Notes: generated by a model from the sequence alone, not told the origin. A stretch of 64,000 bases of DNA from Heloderma charlesbogerti (GCA_026122225.1 JANEZZ010000399.1:2676001-2740000), one strand, 5' to 3'; positions 1 to 11,459 are shown, numbered from the stretch's first letter. Numbers and translations are program-made.

Positions 1-355
1 TTCCCTGCAAATTGACATGTTTTGAACAGAGGCTGGGTCAATCCTTTGCCTATCAGTATTGCAGGTGAGAGTGGAAACAGAGATTACTTTAAATCCATAT
101 CTAGAAGCTTTACTTTAGAGGAGGTGCAGGGGGCTCCATCCAAATCAGGACCCTAGTGTGGGTGTGGTGGAGAGGTTCAGATCTAAATTAGGGGTCCTGC
201 ACCTACTGTAGAGTAGAAAAGAAAAAACTAGACACAGATTTACAGTAATGTCTGTTTGGGCCCCGGTAGACAGATGGGGACCTGTAATGTTTGTAGGGCT
301 GTGCCAACAGCAAGGGATGGGATGAAGTGGGGAAGAGTTTTTGCCAGTGTAGATT
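1..355. other. Non-coding, no recognised feature
   Basis: No credible open frame, tRNA or known repeat was seen. It reads as ordinary AT-leaning intergenic sequence. Confidence 0.4.
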
Positions 356-569
356 TAGGGTGGCCATGTGTCCTCTTTTACAGAGGACAGTCCTCTATTT
401 GAAGGGCTGCCATAAGACTGTCCTCTATTTCAAAGTCATGCTCTGTTTGAAGGGCAGTCCAGTCCAAGCCTGATATTAACATTAGCATATGAAAAATTGA
501 TGCAAATTGATGGCTGCTTTTTTGGTGATACATTTCCTCTTTTTTGGTGATTCATAAGTAGCCACCCTA
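356..569 (+). mobile_element. TA-flanked non-autonomous DNA transposon (TAGGGTGGC ends)
   Basis: The left end TAGGGTGGCCA and right end GCCACCCTA are inverted and sit between TA dinucleotides, the target duplication typical of the Tc1/mariner superfamily. Inside is the repeated motif GAGGACAGTCCTCTATTTGA. Related copies lie at 8313-8696, 14301-14664 and 17088-17195. It has no coding capacity. Confidence 0.55.
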
Positions 570-2317
570 CCTGATATTTCCCTCCCAGTTACCTGACCCC
601 GCCCCCACCTTCCAGTTGTCACCTCTCGTCCTGACAGGTACAAGTTAGAAAGAAATGGGGATTCATCCCATGAGGTTCTTTATTTCCAGAGCTAAACTAT
701 CCTGTGGCACTTCATGCACAACCTGCCTGCCTTTATGGGACCAGGGCAGAGCCCCCCGCCGTGTGACAGACGAGTCATGCCAGCAACACAAGCCACTTGG
801 GCAATTATTTGTCATATACCAATGAAGGAATACGCAATTCAAGAGTGCATCCAAAGATCCTTTGGGAAGTCATGAACCATTATGGGGTGCAGCACTCAGA
901 TTATCTAGAACCAGCCCTGTTTGACTGCTTTGTTGAAACAACTCCTTTTCAGAGCAACTTTTTCTGCATTTCTCATTTCAGGTTAAAGAAACGGAATTGA
1001 GAAGCTCCTTTTTGTTGTTGTCGTCACTGTGTTGTCACACTTGCACATATAGCTCTTTTGAACTAAACATGAAAGAGTTAATTGAGTAACAAGAAGAGGT
1101 GTTCTTTTTCTGTTTTGTTTTTTTTAGAGTTAAAAGGGAGCATGGGTATTAGAATAAATGAGTATAAGCTGTCAATTAGTAAGTTTAGAGTAGAGATCAG
1201 AACATTCTAACATTCAGAGAAGTGAAACTCTAGAACATTCCCCCTAGAGCAACGAAGGGAGTGAAGGAACTCGGGCACTTTAAAACAGAGTGTGCGTTAA
1301 CACTTCTGAAGTGTGCTGTATAAAGACTTTTCATCTCACGCCTGACTGACTAATGGACTGGTGAAGCTAGGGGAAAAAACCCTGTTCTTTGAGGTAACTT
1401 GAGTGGAATATTAGATAGTGTAAGTAATTAAAAATGTTAATGATGTATTTTCTCTGAACTGAGGATAAGGGGAACACCACTCGCTTTCATGTTCAGAGTG
1501 AAAGTGATTGCCATGTTTTTGGAGGGGGCATGAAATTTCTTCTCAGAGCAGATTAGCCTCCTGACTGCAGTTCCGACGCCACCCCGTCCCTCTAGAGTAT
1601 GATCTGGCTAGTTTGCTTGAGCTTCCACAGTATGCTTTGCATTAAGCAATTATTAGACCCACAAACACCTCTAACGTGGTGCTCTCTGGTCCCACCTGCC
1701 CTTGGTTTGTGGCTTGTTGTATAATCTGGCAGTAGGCCGTGCTATGACCTCATCTTCCAGGGATGTTTAAGTACAAGATATTTGAACTCACTCTGGGGGA
1801 TTGTTCTGGGTGATCTTTGGGTCAGGAAGCCAAGTTCTTTAGTCCTTGAATTGTATAAGCTGTTGCACAAAGAGGCAGGCCAGAGTTTGCCATCCAGTGT
1901 ATGCTCAGTGGGGAGCTGCCTGCAGCCAATTCATTCTGCCTGGAATGAATATGATAAAGGGGCTTTCCAACACGTGTTTGTAGCATTCACACTTCACATT
2001 TTTTGTGTACGCCTAATGGGGTAAACATAGACTGCTAGAATAAAATCTTTTCCCAAAACATTAAAAGTCCAGTTAAGAACTCAGTGCAATATCCTACCCT
2101 ACCCTAACATATCATCAGTCCTTCTAATAGCAAAGTCAGTGCTCCTGTGCGAACATAAATGGAGTCAAAACAGGACCACTGAGAAACAAGAGGAGGATGT
2201 TGGCATGCTTGGGGCGGTGGGATCCTGAGTTTTGCAGAACATCATAAATCCTAAACAATACCAAAGGGGGGCAACACTCTTAAACAGTCCACTGAGGATG
2301 GAACATGTTCAGTGGAC
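570..2317. other. Unique-looking intergenic sequence
   Basis: Open frames here are short (under 85 codons) and not protein-like. I recognise no repeat family. Composition is mixed, with AT-rich stretches around 1080-1480. Confidence 0.35.
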
Positions 2318-2325
2318 ACCAGAAC

Positions 2326-2687
2326 CAGGGCCAATGTCAAGGGTAGGCATGGTTGGGCATCTCTGAAGGCCCACACCCCAGCAGAGGCCCACTGACAAGA
2401 GCCCCATGGAGTTGCTCCTCTTCCTCACCATTGCAACCTACTTGATCATCTGCCTCTTGCTCTGGCACAGACAACAGTGGTAGTGAGAAAGAAGAGCAGG
2501 AGATGCCACTTTCTACTTGCTCCCTAGCTCTCTGCCTGTCAAGCAAGAAAGTGGTAGCCATTATGACAAAGAAGATGAGGAACAATAGCAGCTGGTGACA
2601 ATGATGGTGAGAAGATAGACTCAATGAGAGAGGGCGCCTAGTGAGGGTGACTGTCCAAGGGCCCTCAAAAACCATGAGCGATTCCTG
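2326..2687 (+). mobile_element. hAT-like MITE (CAGGGCCA family), copy 1
   Basis: It begins CAGGGCCAATG, ends GATTCCTG, and is flanked by accagaac and aacagaat (6 of 8 bases match), as expected of a hAT 8-bp duplication. The interior is shared with 21412-21626 and, in reverse, 35562-36306, including the Ser/Leu-like stretch around ctctctgcctgtcaag. The open frames across it are shadows. Confidence 0.6.
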
Positions 2688-2794
2688 AACAGAATCCAAA
2701 GTATGTTGAGTGTCTGTTGGAAAAGAAAAATGGAAAACCGAGAGGGGGGAGGTGGAGCTTGAAATGGTTTGTTTGAGGTCCTAAGAGCTTACAG

Positions 2795-3320
2795 CAGGGG
2801 TCCCCAACATGGCATCCATGGGTGCAATGGTGCCTGTGGGGCCCTCCAGCTGCATCCACAAAGGGGTCCCCAATGTGGCACCCATGGACACCCATAAAGC
2901 TTTTTAAAAATTCCATATTTTAATATACTTTCATAGGCTTGTATATATCCATAGCAATGAATACATATGAAATGCCTTTATATGAAAATACAACCTTCCA
3001 ACAATTGTACATAGCTTTGCTATTTCTCTTTCTTCCCTGTCCCTAGCCACCTTCTTTCTTTCTCTTCCTTGCCCCTAGCCTTGCTCTTTCTCTCCCATTG
3101 ACCCCTTTATCTTCCTCTTTCTCTCCACACCCAGTCTCTAGCCTTGCTCTTTCTCTCCCCAACCACCTCTTTACCTCAGTGTTTATCTCCCCTCCTAGCG
3201 TCTGGCCTCACTCTTTCTCATTCCTCTACCGATTTGCCATGCTATTTCCCAGCCTCTAGCCTTGCTATTTCTCCCTCTCCCACCTCTTTTGACTAGCTAC
3301 TTCGTTGCTGTCAGGTGTTG
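2795..3320 (+). mobile_element. hAT-like element with pyrimidine-rich core, right end lost
   Basis: It starts CAGGGGTCCCCAAC and carries a CT-rich block of roughly 20-bp units (TAGCCTTGCTCTTTCTCTCC) at 3010-3290. The complete relative at 24432-25098 has the matching GGGGACCCCTG end. Here the right terminus is not recognisable, so the end coordinate is approximate. Confidence 0.5.
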
Positions 3321-3646
3321 TTGTTTTTTTACTACAACTCCAAGGCCCACCAACTGCAGCCAGATACAAAATGGTGGCTCAGGAGGTAGAGCCAGTTACT
3401 TTCTGCACCCCAGAGCCAAACACTGGGATAACCTCTATACACAAATACAAAACCTCATCTGAGTGACTGCACATCAGCGATTCTAATGGTCTGATTTAGT
3501 CTTTAAAATGGCAGTTATTAACCCATTGGGAGTTGGAGACCCTTGCTGATCTACAAGTAGATCCACAAGTAGATCCCATTGTACCTTCTACTTATCCATC
3601 CTGGTTGAGATTAATCCTTCAGCATTTGTCACAGCTGGATCCTAGG
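3321..3646. repeat. Diverged repeat containing a GATCTAC-rich end
   Basis: The stretch gacccttgctgatctaca near 3540 resembles sequence around 46945-46975, so part of it is an old interspersed repeat. The rest is unrecognised. Confidence 0.25.
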
Positions 3647-4024
3647 TCAGATGAAGTTAACATTTAGTGCAGTTGTATGGAATTGGGGAGTTGACAGTGA
3701 CATATCATCCATACCATCAAGCCATCTGACCAACCTGTATTCTCTTGGGAGCATCACCACATTCAAAGGATCATCAAGGGCATATTTGCCAATCCACTTA
3801 CGGAAGTTAAAATGAATACAGTGGAATTCACATATCTTTTTCACCCTCACTCCCCTGAGCAGCTGAAACCTGGTTGCTAACTTCTCTGTCAACAAATAAT
3901 AGTGTCTGTGTTCTTTATAGGCATGGCGATGGTATTGGCCATACTTGCATTGTACGTTATGAGGTAAATATTTCCTCAGAAACAGACTGGAGGCATTCTT
4001 ATCCTTGGCATGGAGGAGAACACG
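3647..4024 (-). other. Possible coding exon or pseudogene, unknown protein
   Basis: On the minus strand a frame is open for about 125 codons, ending at a TGA at 3647-3649. The translation looks protein-like, with a Cys/His/Tyr-rich patch (CKYGQYHRHAYKEHRHYY) about a third of the way in and a balanced, acidic-aromatic C-terminal half. Just inside its upstream edge is a good splice-acceptor layout: CACTAAC (branch-point-like), a pyrimidine run, then AG before about 4003. There is no in-frame ATG near the upstream edge, so it would be a terminal exon or a fragment. I do not recognise the family. Other open frames of similar length in this window are chance or repeat-derived, so chance is a real alternative. 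Confidence 0.25.
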
Positions 4025-5036
4025 TTAGTGAAAGAGGATAGTGGTGTGTATGCATGTACAGAGATCATGATAAGATCGCAGAAACGTACATTTTTCTGCA
4101 TGCTTCAACTTTGTATCCAGAATGTGTTGATTTGAAAACAGTGATTAATTTTGAGAAATAGCACTGTGAAGACAGCTTTAATTTATAACGCCATCTGTCT
4201 TTTTACTGCCGCTCCCAGACAAACTGTACATGTCACACCTAAAGCACAGGAGTAAAAATGTTGTTCCTCATTTAATCAGATGAGGGAGGTTGTGTTTAAT
4301 ATAACAATTCTTATATTCAGCTGAAAGCTGGTTCACACATGTGCACGCTCATCTTCGGATGACTGTGCCATGAAGTGACAACTTGCATGTGTGGATGACA
4401 CATCATCAAGCACACGCCACAGACAGAACTTTCATATTATCTCAGGCAAAAGTTTCTTCAGTGGAGTTAGTTTGTCTGGGTTACACAGAAGCAGAATGAG
4501 GTGGCTAGAATGCCAAGGAGGTAAAGTAGATTGTAGTACTTCAGAATGCAGGTGGGGGATGGCATTTTTGAATGAGCCTCCCTGTAAAATATCTGTGTGG
4601 GGGGTGGGGGTGGGAGCTACTACATCAAGGAGAAAAGTTCCAGCTTAGTTGGCTGTGCTAGTTATCTACTTGCAGGGATGTGTGTTTATTTATTTGCAGC
4701 ATTTATTAGTGCTGTGCTGAAAATTTATCCCACATTTTTCTCAACCATTCTCATTCAATTTGATAGAAGAGAAATTGCTTTTAAAAAGAAATTCAATGAT
4801 GAAGAAATTTTGGAGAAATTCTCATGGGTTGTGGTTGGGTTTCTTGGGCTTACCTTACTTAGGAGGTGGCCGAGAAGTGAGCACAAGAGTCCTGTTTTTC
4901 ATTGTACAATCATCTCTCTGGCAGCCTGTAGCCTCCTCAGCTTCTCACACTTCAACTAAAGCCCAGTTTAAGGCACCATGAGGTAATTCCTCCCATTGGG
5001 CTTTTTCGGATCAGGATGTGTGGGCAGCCTGGAAGG
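4025..5036. other. Intergenic; AT-rich block at 4060-4320 may be conserved
   Basis: 4060-4320 is free of recognised repeats and has a mixed, non-repetitive texture (gtgattaattttgagaaat) like a vertebrate conserved non-coding element. The frame at 4597-4959 is low-complexity and not convincing. Nothing else was seen. Confidence 0.3.
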
Positions 5037-5049
5037 CTAGCTGTGATTA

Positions 5050-5395
5050 AAAAAAGGTAAAGGTAAAGGTGTCCCCAACCAGTCGTGTCCGACTCTAGGG
5101 TGCGGTGCTCATCCCCGTTTCTAAGCCGAAGAGCCAGCGCTGTCCGAAGACGCTTCCGTGGTCATGTGGCCGGCATGACTGAACACCGAGGTGCACGGAA
5201 CGCTGCTACCTTTCCCGCCGAGGCGGTACCTATTTATCTACTTGCAATTTCTTGCTTTCGAACTGCTAGGTTGGCAGGAGCTGGGACTGAAGACGGGAGC
5301 TCACTCCGTCACGCGGCACTCGGGTCTCGAACTGCTGACCTGCCGACCTTCCGGTCTGCAGTTCAGCGTCTTAACCACTAAGCCACCGCGGCCAT
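5050..5395 (-). mobile_element. Sauria-type SINE, full length
   Basis: On the minus strand there is a tRNA-like head with an A box (TGGCTTAGTGG, complement of 5375-5385) and a B box (AGTTCGAGACC, complement of 5323-5333). A tRNA-unrelated body follows, then a tail of ACCTTT repeats at 5050-5070. The 3' region GAGTCGGACACGACT matches the BovB 3' end seen at 40885-40900, as known for Sauria SINEs, which use BovB machinery. A perfect 13-bp duplication (CTAGCTGTGATTA) lies at 5037-5049 and 5396-5408. The copy looks intact and fairly young. Confidence 0.92.
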
Positions 5396-5408
5396 CTAGC
5401 TGTGATTA

Positions 5409-6000
5409 GGTAAGCTCAAAAACACCACAAAAATAAACTATAAAACATCCTGCATGAGGCAGAACTATGAAAGAGAATGGAGACAATGGGGAAAGAAAAC
5501 TTTCAGGAAACTGGAGGACAGATTTTGGCAGAGCACTAGCTCCACCTCATCCCTGGAGCTGGACACAACACTGCCCCACCTGGATTGCGGTGGATGCAAA
5601 CTGAGGGCCTGCCTGCCAAGACAGTTGATGCTGTTGCAGCACAAAAACCCAAAACCTTCATCAAAAAAGAAGCTGTTCTATAAGCCCTGCCAATAGGGAG
5701 CCCTAATGGTTGAGAATTTCTCCACCCTCTGGAAAAATTCGGTGAAATTGTCTCCCAAATTTCTCTGCCCGCAAGTGAGGTGGAGAATTTCAAGAGGCCA
5801 TATGCACACAGGTCTAGCATTTATCCACTGCCCTTTAGCCAAAAAGTCTTCCAGGATGGCTTGCAAAGATAACTAGCATGACAGTCCCTGCTCTCAGGCT
5901 TACAGTCTAAACTTAAGACATGAGACACAAGTAATGTATAGGGAGGGAAGATCTATAGAATTTTAAATGGTTTTAAAATTGTTTTTTTTTTAAACATACA
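5409..6000. other. Intergenic, no gene
   Basis: Short frames only. The stretch near 5880 (gctctcaggcttacagtcta) resembles a common amniote interspersed-repeat 3' region, but I cannot assign it. Confidence 0.3.
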
Positions 6001-6149
6001 CAGTGGAGGTTGGTGGCTCCGACGTCAGTGGGGCGGTGAATTCGCTCCGGGTTTCAGCCAGAACCAGTCAGAACTCTAAAGGAATTTTCCAAGGTGCTTC
6101 CAGAGCAGATTCAATGCTGCACTGACATTGGAGCCACCAGCCTTCACTG
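6001..6149. mobile_element. Foldback MITE (CAGTGGAGG ends), copy 1
   Basis: The left arm CAGTGGAGGTTGGTGGCTCC pairs with the right arm GGAGCCACCAGCCTTCACTG. The same family forms a larger hairpin at 44821-45040. Flanks aacataca and caaatgca match at 5 of 8 positions, weakly suggesting an 8-bp duplication. Confidence 0.6.
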
Positions 6150-6298
6150 CAAATGCAGGGTATTAATTAAAAAAAAAAGTGAATCTCCCCATCTGTAGTC
6201 TGAATTGAAGTAATGTAGTCCACTCTGCCTCTTCAGGACTCTGTCACCTGTAGGCTCAACCTCAGCTGCAACCTGCAAATTGTTAAGTGAGGGGTAAT

Positions 6299-6356
6299 AT
6301 ATATAATACACACACACACACACACATATGCACACACGTGTGTGTGTGTGTGTGTA
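6299..6356. repeat. Compound CA/GT microsatellite
   Basis: A CA run, a short atatgcacacacgtg junction, then a GT run. The two halves are inverted, so the tract is nearly palindromic. Confidence 0.85.
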
Positions 6357-6799
6357 TAGGCAACCATTGAACTGGATTTTTTCCTACAAGCTTTCTGCCT
6401 GTTTATACCCTAACTAGTTTAATATTTAGTGTTTGGAGCTTATAAGCTTCCCATCCACCCCCACCCCTCCATTTCTTTATATTAAAACAGTGCGTGGACA
6501 TTTGCATGGGGATACATTTTCATAACAGAAAAATGAGGATTTCATGGATGTCATGACTCAACTGCCCACTTCAACCGTGTTTTGGCTACAGCCTTGGTTA
6601 AGGGGACAGATGATAACCAACTGAACACAGGCGTTTAGGCGGACTCTGTTATAGACCCCTCCAAAAAAGAAAAAGAGAGAGAGCACCCATTTCCTTTTGT
6701 GGGCCCTCTTGAATAATATAGGCCTGATTAAAAATGTCAGCACAGTTCTGGATATGACAGAATTAACTCACCGGATTGGATCCGTAGAATGCCACGTAT

Positions 6800-7375
6800 T
6801 TGATGCATAGCTACTAGGGATGCAACATTTAATTGATTTATCAGTTAGATTAATATTTTTTAAAGTTTAAATCAATTAAAGATGCCCCTGATTAACCATG
6901 TTAAAAAAGGTGAAATGGATGGTATTGCTATGAAAACGTGCTCTCTCTCTCTCTGACTGTATATAAGATGTGCTCTTGAGTTCGAAGGCATTTATGCATA
7001 CTCAAGAAAGGGGGTTAGGAAATGACAACATTAGCAACATTTGAAAGAGTGGTATGTAGGCATCACTTGCGAATAGACTTATATTTGGATTGGTTTGCTT
7101 TTGCTGAAGTTTATGTGTAATGTATTTTTCTTTCCCTTTTTTCTCCCTAGAATGTTGTAATATTTGAAACTGAGGACTTTAGAGTATGTTGTTATATTTT
7201 CAATTTTTTGGTTTTGTTATGTTTTTGTTTTGTTGAAACTCACAATAAAAAATTGATTTAAGAAAATGTGGAAATGGATGGTATTGCTATGAAAATGTGC
7301 TGTCTCTCCCTCTGACTGTATATAAGATGTGCTCTTGAGATCGAACGCATTTCTTCATACTCAAGAAAGGGGGTT
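6800..7375. repeat. Diverged element with internal direct repeat
   Basis: A segment of about 110 bp (6905-7015) is repeated at 7262-7372 with about ten differences; both contain gactgtatataagatgtgct. Between them, 7080-7260 is T-rich and ends in an aataaaaaattgattt motif, resembling a LINE 3' end. The whole may be a repeat split or duplicated by an insertion. Confidence 0.45.
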
Positions 7376-7582
7376 ACAGCTTCTTAATACCTAGCTCCTT
7401 TTTACTGCCTTGTAAATTGAGTGTTTTGCAGCCATGCATTTCGTAATGTTAACTCAGACTGTAGCAATATAGCTGTAAAGAACATAAATTGAGAAATGTG
7501 ATTCTCTGTCCTAACAGGACAGTGTAGCAGGTTCAGCTCAAGCCCTATTCATTCCTAAACTCAATGAGGTTAGGAAGGAACC

Positions 7583-7770
7583 ATACCTCACTGGTAAATC
7601 ATATCCTTTGCACGCAGACAGTTCAGCTCCAGTTAAAAGGATCAAGTAGCAGAGGATGCGTAAGATCCCTCCCGAGACCAGACACTGCTGCCGGTCAGGG
7701 TGGACAACACAGAGCTATATGGACAAATCATCTGGTCTGGTGTGAGGCAGTTTCCTATGTTCCTAACATC
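7583..7770 (+). mobile_element. tRNA-derived SINE with CR1-like tail, diverged
   Basis: A decayed tRNA-like head (TCACTGGTAAATC, then CTTTGCACGCAGA) is followed by the body GGATCAAGTAGCAGAGGATG and the tail GAGGCAGTTTCCTATGTTCC, all shared with the better copy at 46262-46466. Confidence 0.65.
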
Positions 7771-7880
7771 TCTGACAGTGCAATCCTATGCACATCTACT
7801 CAGAAATAACCCTAAGGCTGCAACCCTATACACCTTACCTTAATTCTGAGTAGATGCACATAGAAAGTACATTTTTATCA
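7771..7880. mobile_element. GCAATCCTAT foldback MITE, diverged
   Basis: GTGCAATCCTATGCACATCT at the left and gagtagatgcacatagaa at the right are inverted relatives of the family seen at 42467-42555. Confidence 0.45.
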
Positions 7881-7920
7881 AATGTTTTAAAAGCCATAAA
7901 CCACTATCCAACACTATCCA

Positions 7921-7921
7921 A

Positions 7922-7954
<33 letters not shown>

Positions 7955-8182
7955 TACATTTATATCAATTACATTTATAACCTGCCCTTTTTCCTCTTGC
8001 AAGGAACCCAAGGTGGTTTGATCCTCCTCATCTCCATTTTATCCTCACAACAACCCTGTGAGGTAGGTTAGGCTGAGAGTCAGTAACTGGCCCAAAGTCA
8101 CCCAGTGAGCTCATGGCCAAGCAGGGACTGGAATCTGGATTTCTTAAGTCACAAACACTCTAACCAGTACACCGGCTCTCGA
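7921..8182 (-). mobile_element. MIR-like CORE-SINE with L2-type tail
   Basis: Read on the minus strand: a tRNA-like head with GGTGTACTGGTTAGAGTG and GATTCCAGTCC, then the CORE motif CCTCACAGGGTTGTTGTGAG, then an L2-type end and an (AAT)n tail at 7922-7954. MIR-type SINEs use L2 enzymes. A second copy is at 14052-14280. Confidence 0.8.
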
Positions 8183-8312
8183 TGCAATATATCACAATGC
8201 AATATATCAATGCAACTTAAATGACAATAAGGGCAATCATTTAAAGCAAAATATAATGTCTAAGCCATTCATTTCAACATGAATAATCTAAACTTAAATG
8301 AGTGTACAGTTA

Positions 8313-8696
8313 CGGTGGTCACCAAAAAGAGGACATAAATCACCAAGAAAGAGGACGAAAGGACACCGATTTATATAATATTTCCCTATGCTAATTTATA
8401 TGTATAGATCCAAATTTAGAGATAATTATTATCCTTTAAAAAGAAATACAGTACATCTCACCTTAGCGTGGAAGAGTGCAACTAGGTGATCTGTGTTTAC
8501 CTGCTCAGTCTGCTGTCCAGGTGCTTTTGATGGGCAGCTTCAAGGCTCTGGGCTCTTCCTTTCAATAGTTCTTTATCTTCATACCAAACTTGAACTGGAT
8601 AGCCCTTCAAATAGAGGATGCCTTTCAAATAAGCCCAGTCCTCTGGCAGCTCTACAAATCCAAACTGTCCCCTGTAAAAGAGAGCACATGGCCACA
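8313..8696 (-). mobile_element. TA-flanked DNA transposon (TAGGGTGGC family), reversed
   Basis: The left end follows a TA at 8311-8312 and carries GGTGGTCACCAAAAAGAGGA; the right end carries GAGCACATGGCCAC. The interior CCCTTCAAATAGAGGA is the reverse complement of the 356-569 copy. Confidence 0.5.
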
Positions 8697-9273
8697 CATC
8701 AACAAACCAAACCAAGTCAACTCATACCAATAAATTCAAAGTTGCACTACGATTAAATAGTCCACTAAGAAATTACATTAATAGGGCCTAACAATAATAA
8801 GAACACAGTTCAGTATGAGCAGCAAAAGCAAGATATCTAATCTCGAACTAAAAACATCTCAGCACATCAGCAGCCCCCACACAAGCCAGATGAAACTTTT
8901 TGTTATTGGGCAGACTAAAAAATATATTAAATTAATACACAAATAAACCACACTAACTCCTCTGAGCACACCCACTGCCACTACATCTCCAGCTTAAGTA
9001 CCCCGTTTTGAGCTAGACTGGCTCCTTTCCTTTTACCAGGGTCCCATTCAGGGCTGATCCAAGACATTTTGCTGCCTGAGACAGAATAGCAACAGGCGCC
9101 CCAGACCAGGTGAATAGTATCCAAAGCTGGCCAAGTTATTTTGGGACCTGAGACTGAAAATCTCACACGTGCCTCTTCCCATGAGTAAAAATATAACAAT
9201 AATACATTAAATAACTAGCCATTTGCTGCTGTTCTGTGACACTCAAAATCAGCTACCTGCAGTACCCATCTCC
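8697..9273. other. Intergenic with a hAT-like scrap near 9045
   Basis: ccaagacattttgctgcctga at 9059 resembles the inner end of the GGCCGGCCC-type element at 9274-9608. The rest shows nothing recognisable. Confidence 0.3.
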
Positions 9274-9608
9274 CAGGCCAGCCCTACTATTAGGCAGATT
9301 GAGGCAATTGCCTCAGGCAGCAGATGGTGTGGAGCAGCAGGGGCAGCCTCCTGCCTATTCCCCCTGGGCTCTCCAGCTGTTCCCTTCTGTTGGAGATCTG
9401 AGCTGTGTACTCAACCTGTCCTGGCCTACCTAAACTACCCTGCTGCCTCAGGTGTTGAACACTGCATTGAAGTAAGATTCAGCTGCCAAACCAGCCAATT
9501 CCTGTACACAGAATGGGGAGGAGTCGACATCTTGTCCTTTGCCTCAGGCAACAAAATGTCTTGGGCCTGCCCTGCATCTCTGTCTGACTAACAGTAGGGC
9601 TGGCCCTG
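9274..9608. mobile_element. hAT-like element (CAGGCCAGCCCTA ends)
   Basis: The termini CAGGCCAGCCCTACT and AGTAGGGCTGGCCCTG are inverted repeats. The interior has tgcctcaggcagcagatgg and the reverse-related tgcctcaggcaacaaaatgt. A related, shorter copy is at 38090-38271. No clear target duplication was found. The 122-codon frame here is a by-product. Confidence 0.6.
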
Positions 9609-9892
9609 GGCCTACTCCAGGATGCCTACATCTAATCTAACCCACCGTCTTGCTCCAAGAAGAAACCCTCCTCTCATCTGGATCCCACCTCCTAAACCAG
9701 AAACAAGGTGCACCCTCACCCTCGTGGCAACTCAAAAAGGTTACCTAAAATATTCCTGCCCTGGAAATGGCTGCCAAAGCAGCTGGAAAATTGTGATGGG
9801 GCAATCTTCTCTCAAGGCCTTTAATGTTGCCATGGTGCCTCTTGCTAAGTATCCCTGTAGATTAAAGCATGGGAATAGGGGTGGCAAATGAT

Positions 9893-10267
9893 CAGCGGTG
9901 TAGCACACCAAGGGCTTGCATGGACACAGCCTCAGCACATTGGCAGGGATGCTGACGACATCTGCCCCCCACTCCCCAGAATTCCTTGCTCCCCCTGGGT
10001 TTAGCTGCAGTCCTCACAGTTCTGGGAGGAAATGACTTCTCCGAGCAACACGATAATGTTCCTTGTTGTATTGCAAAGTATTTGGGGGCAGCTTGGTCTT
10101 GAATGGGCAACCATTACCTTTACAAAAGAGCTGCTCCTGGTGGGGAAGAAAATGGCTAGAACTGGTTTGTTGATACGGATCAACAGTTCTGGACTTTCTT
10201 TGGGGTCGTGGCTATGGAGATCGTCATGAGGAGCCCCTGCACTTCAGAATTTACCACTACACCACTG
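9893..10267. mobile_element. hAT-like element (CAGCGGTGTAG family), copy 1
   Basis: It starts CAGCGGTGTAG and ends CTACACCACTG (inverted ends), with flanking 8-mers caaatgat and cagatgat (7 of 8 match). Copy 2 is inverted at 25336-25718. It is non-coding. Confidence 0.78.
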
Positions 10268-10275
10268 CAGATGAT

Positions 10276-11451
10276 ACGAACCTCTCTCAGGCATAATATC
10301 CCACTGCCACTCTGCTGATAGGACACCAAGCTGCTGATAGGGCACTAAACTCTAGCCCAGATAAAGCCCATATATTAGTTTTCACACACACACCAAGGAG
10401 TCATAGGGCACCTTCAAGATGAAGAGATTCATTCTGGCATAATCTACAATAAATAAAGTTGTGTAGACCTTTCCTCTGGCTAAATTTCCCCTCCCCCTGC
10501 CCACAAATCTTTCTGCTTCACTGCTGTGAATGCAGTTTTTAAACAAGTGTATATCTCAATTTGTTTCTAAAACGGCTACGGTTGTTTGGTAGGGGAAATT
10601 CACAATTTAGATGAGACACCATTCATTTAAGGCAATTTTTGCAGAGTAAGAACAAACACATTTCCAAAAAACTAAAAATTAATACATTGCACAGTTTATT
10701 TCTTGGGAGGATGTGCCAACATGCCATTAACTTAAAAATATTCTTGTTTATTAAGATTTTTGGAAACAGGCATTGATTGTCTTGTGATTAAACAACCGCT
10801 GCAAGCAATGCAAGTTTAATTAAACATTGGGTTTAATTGTGTACTTTGCAGTTGGAAAGCAAAAACCTGCAAGTTGCTCAGAAGCCCAAATGCTTTGTGT
10901 CATAACACAGACAATAATTACCAAGTAATGTGAAGAAGATGAAATATAGAAGAATAGAAATATTTTTCTATTCTCCCCTTTGGCCATGTTTAATTAAAAA
11001 AATATGCAAAGCTAATTAACATATTATGATGAGACAAAATCTCCCTTCACATTGACATATGCCACTGAGTAGAAGATAAGTGCATGCTACTGCATGTAAA
11101 TAGAATATAAAATGTAATTATTTGTTTTTCTTAATGGTGTGAGCCAAAGTTGATAGGAATAAATGATATACACTCATTAGCACTGTAACTGACTTTAGAG
11201 TAGGTCAAATTAAATGGGAAATTTCAGATGTAAATAGATTGTTTTGTTTTATTTTTGTTTTGGCAAATGTACTTTTTTTCTTTATACTCATGCTAGTAAT
11301 GCTATTCATAGGTATTGGTTGATTTTCCATTACATACATTATGGACACATTCCAACCAAAGTTAAGCACCGTTAAATCATACATTTAATTTCTATGGGAA
11401 ATCATAGATCAGAGATAACAAGAGGATTCCTCTCCCCGCCTCCCTGCAAAG
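10276..11451. other. AT-rich repeat-poor block, candidate conserved non-coding element
   Basis: From about 10560 to 11250 I see no transposon. Homeodomain-type TAATTA/TTTAATTA sites are frequent, and an octamer-like ATGCAAAG lies beside GCTAATTAAC near 11008. This texture is typical of vertebrate developmental enhancers, but conservation cannot be tested here. Confidence 0.35.
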
Positions 11452-11459
11452 CTCTCCAA

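Noticed and set aside
2337..2699. A 120-codon minus-strand gene
   Set aside because: It lies wholly inside a hAT-like MITE with matching 8-bp flanks and is not conserved in the other two copies.
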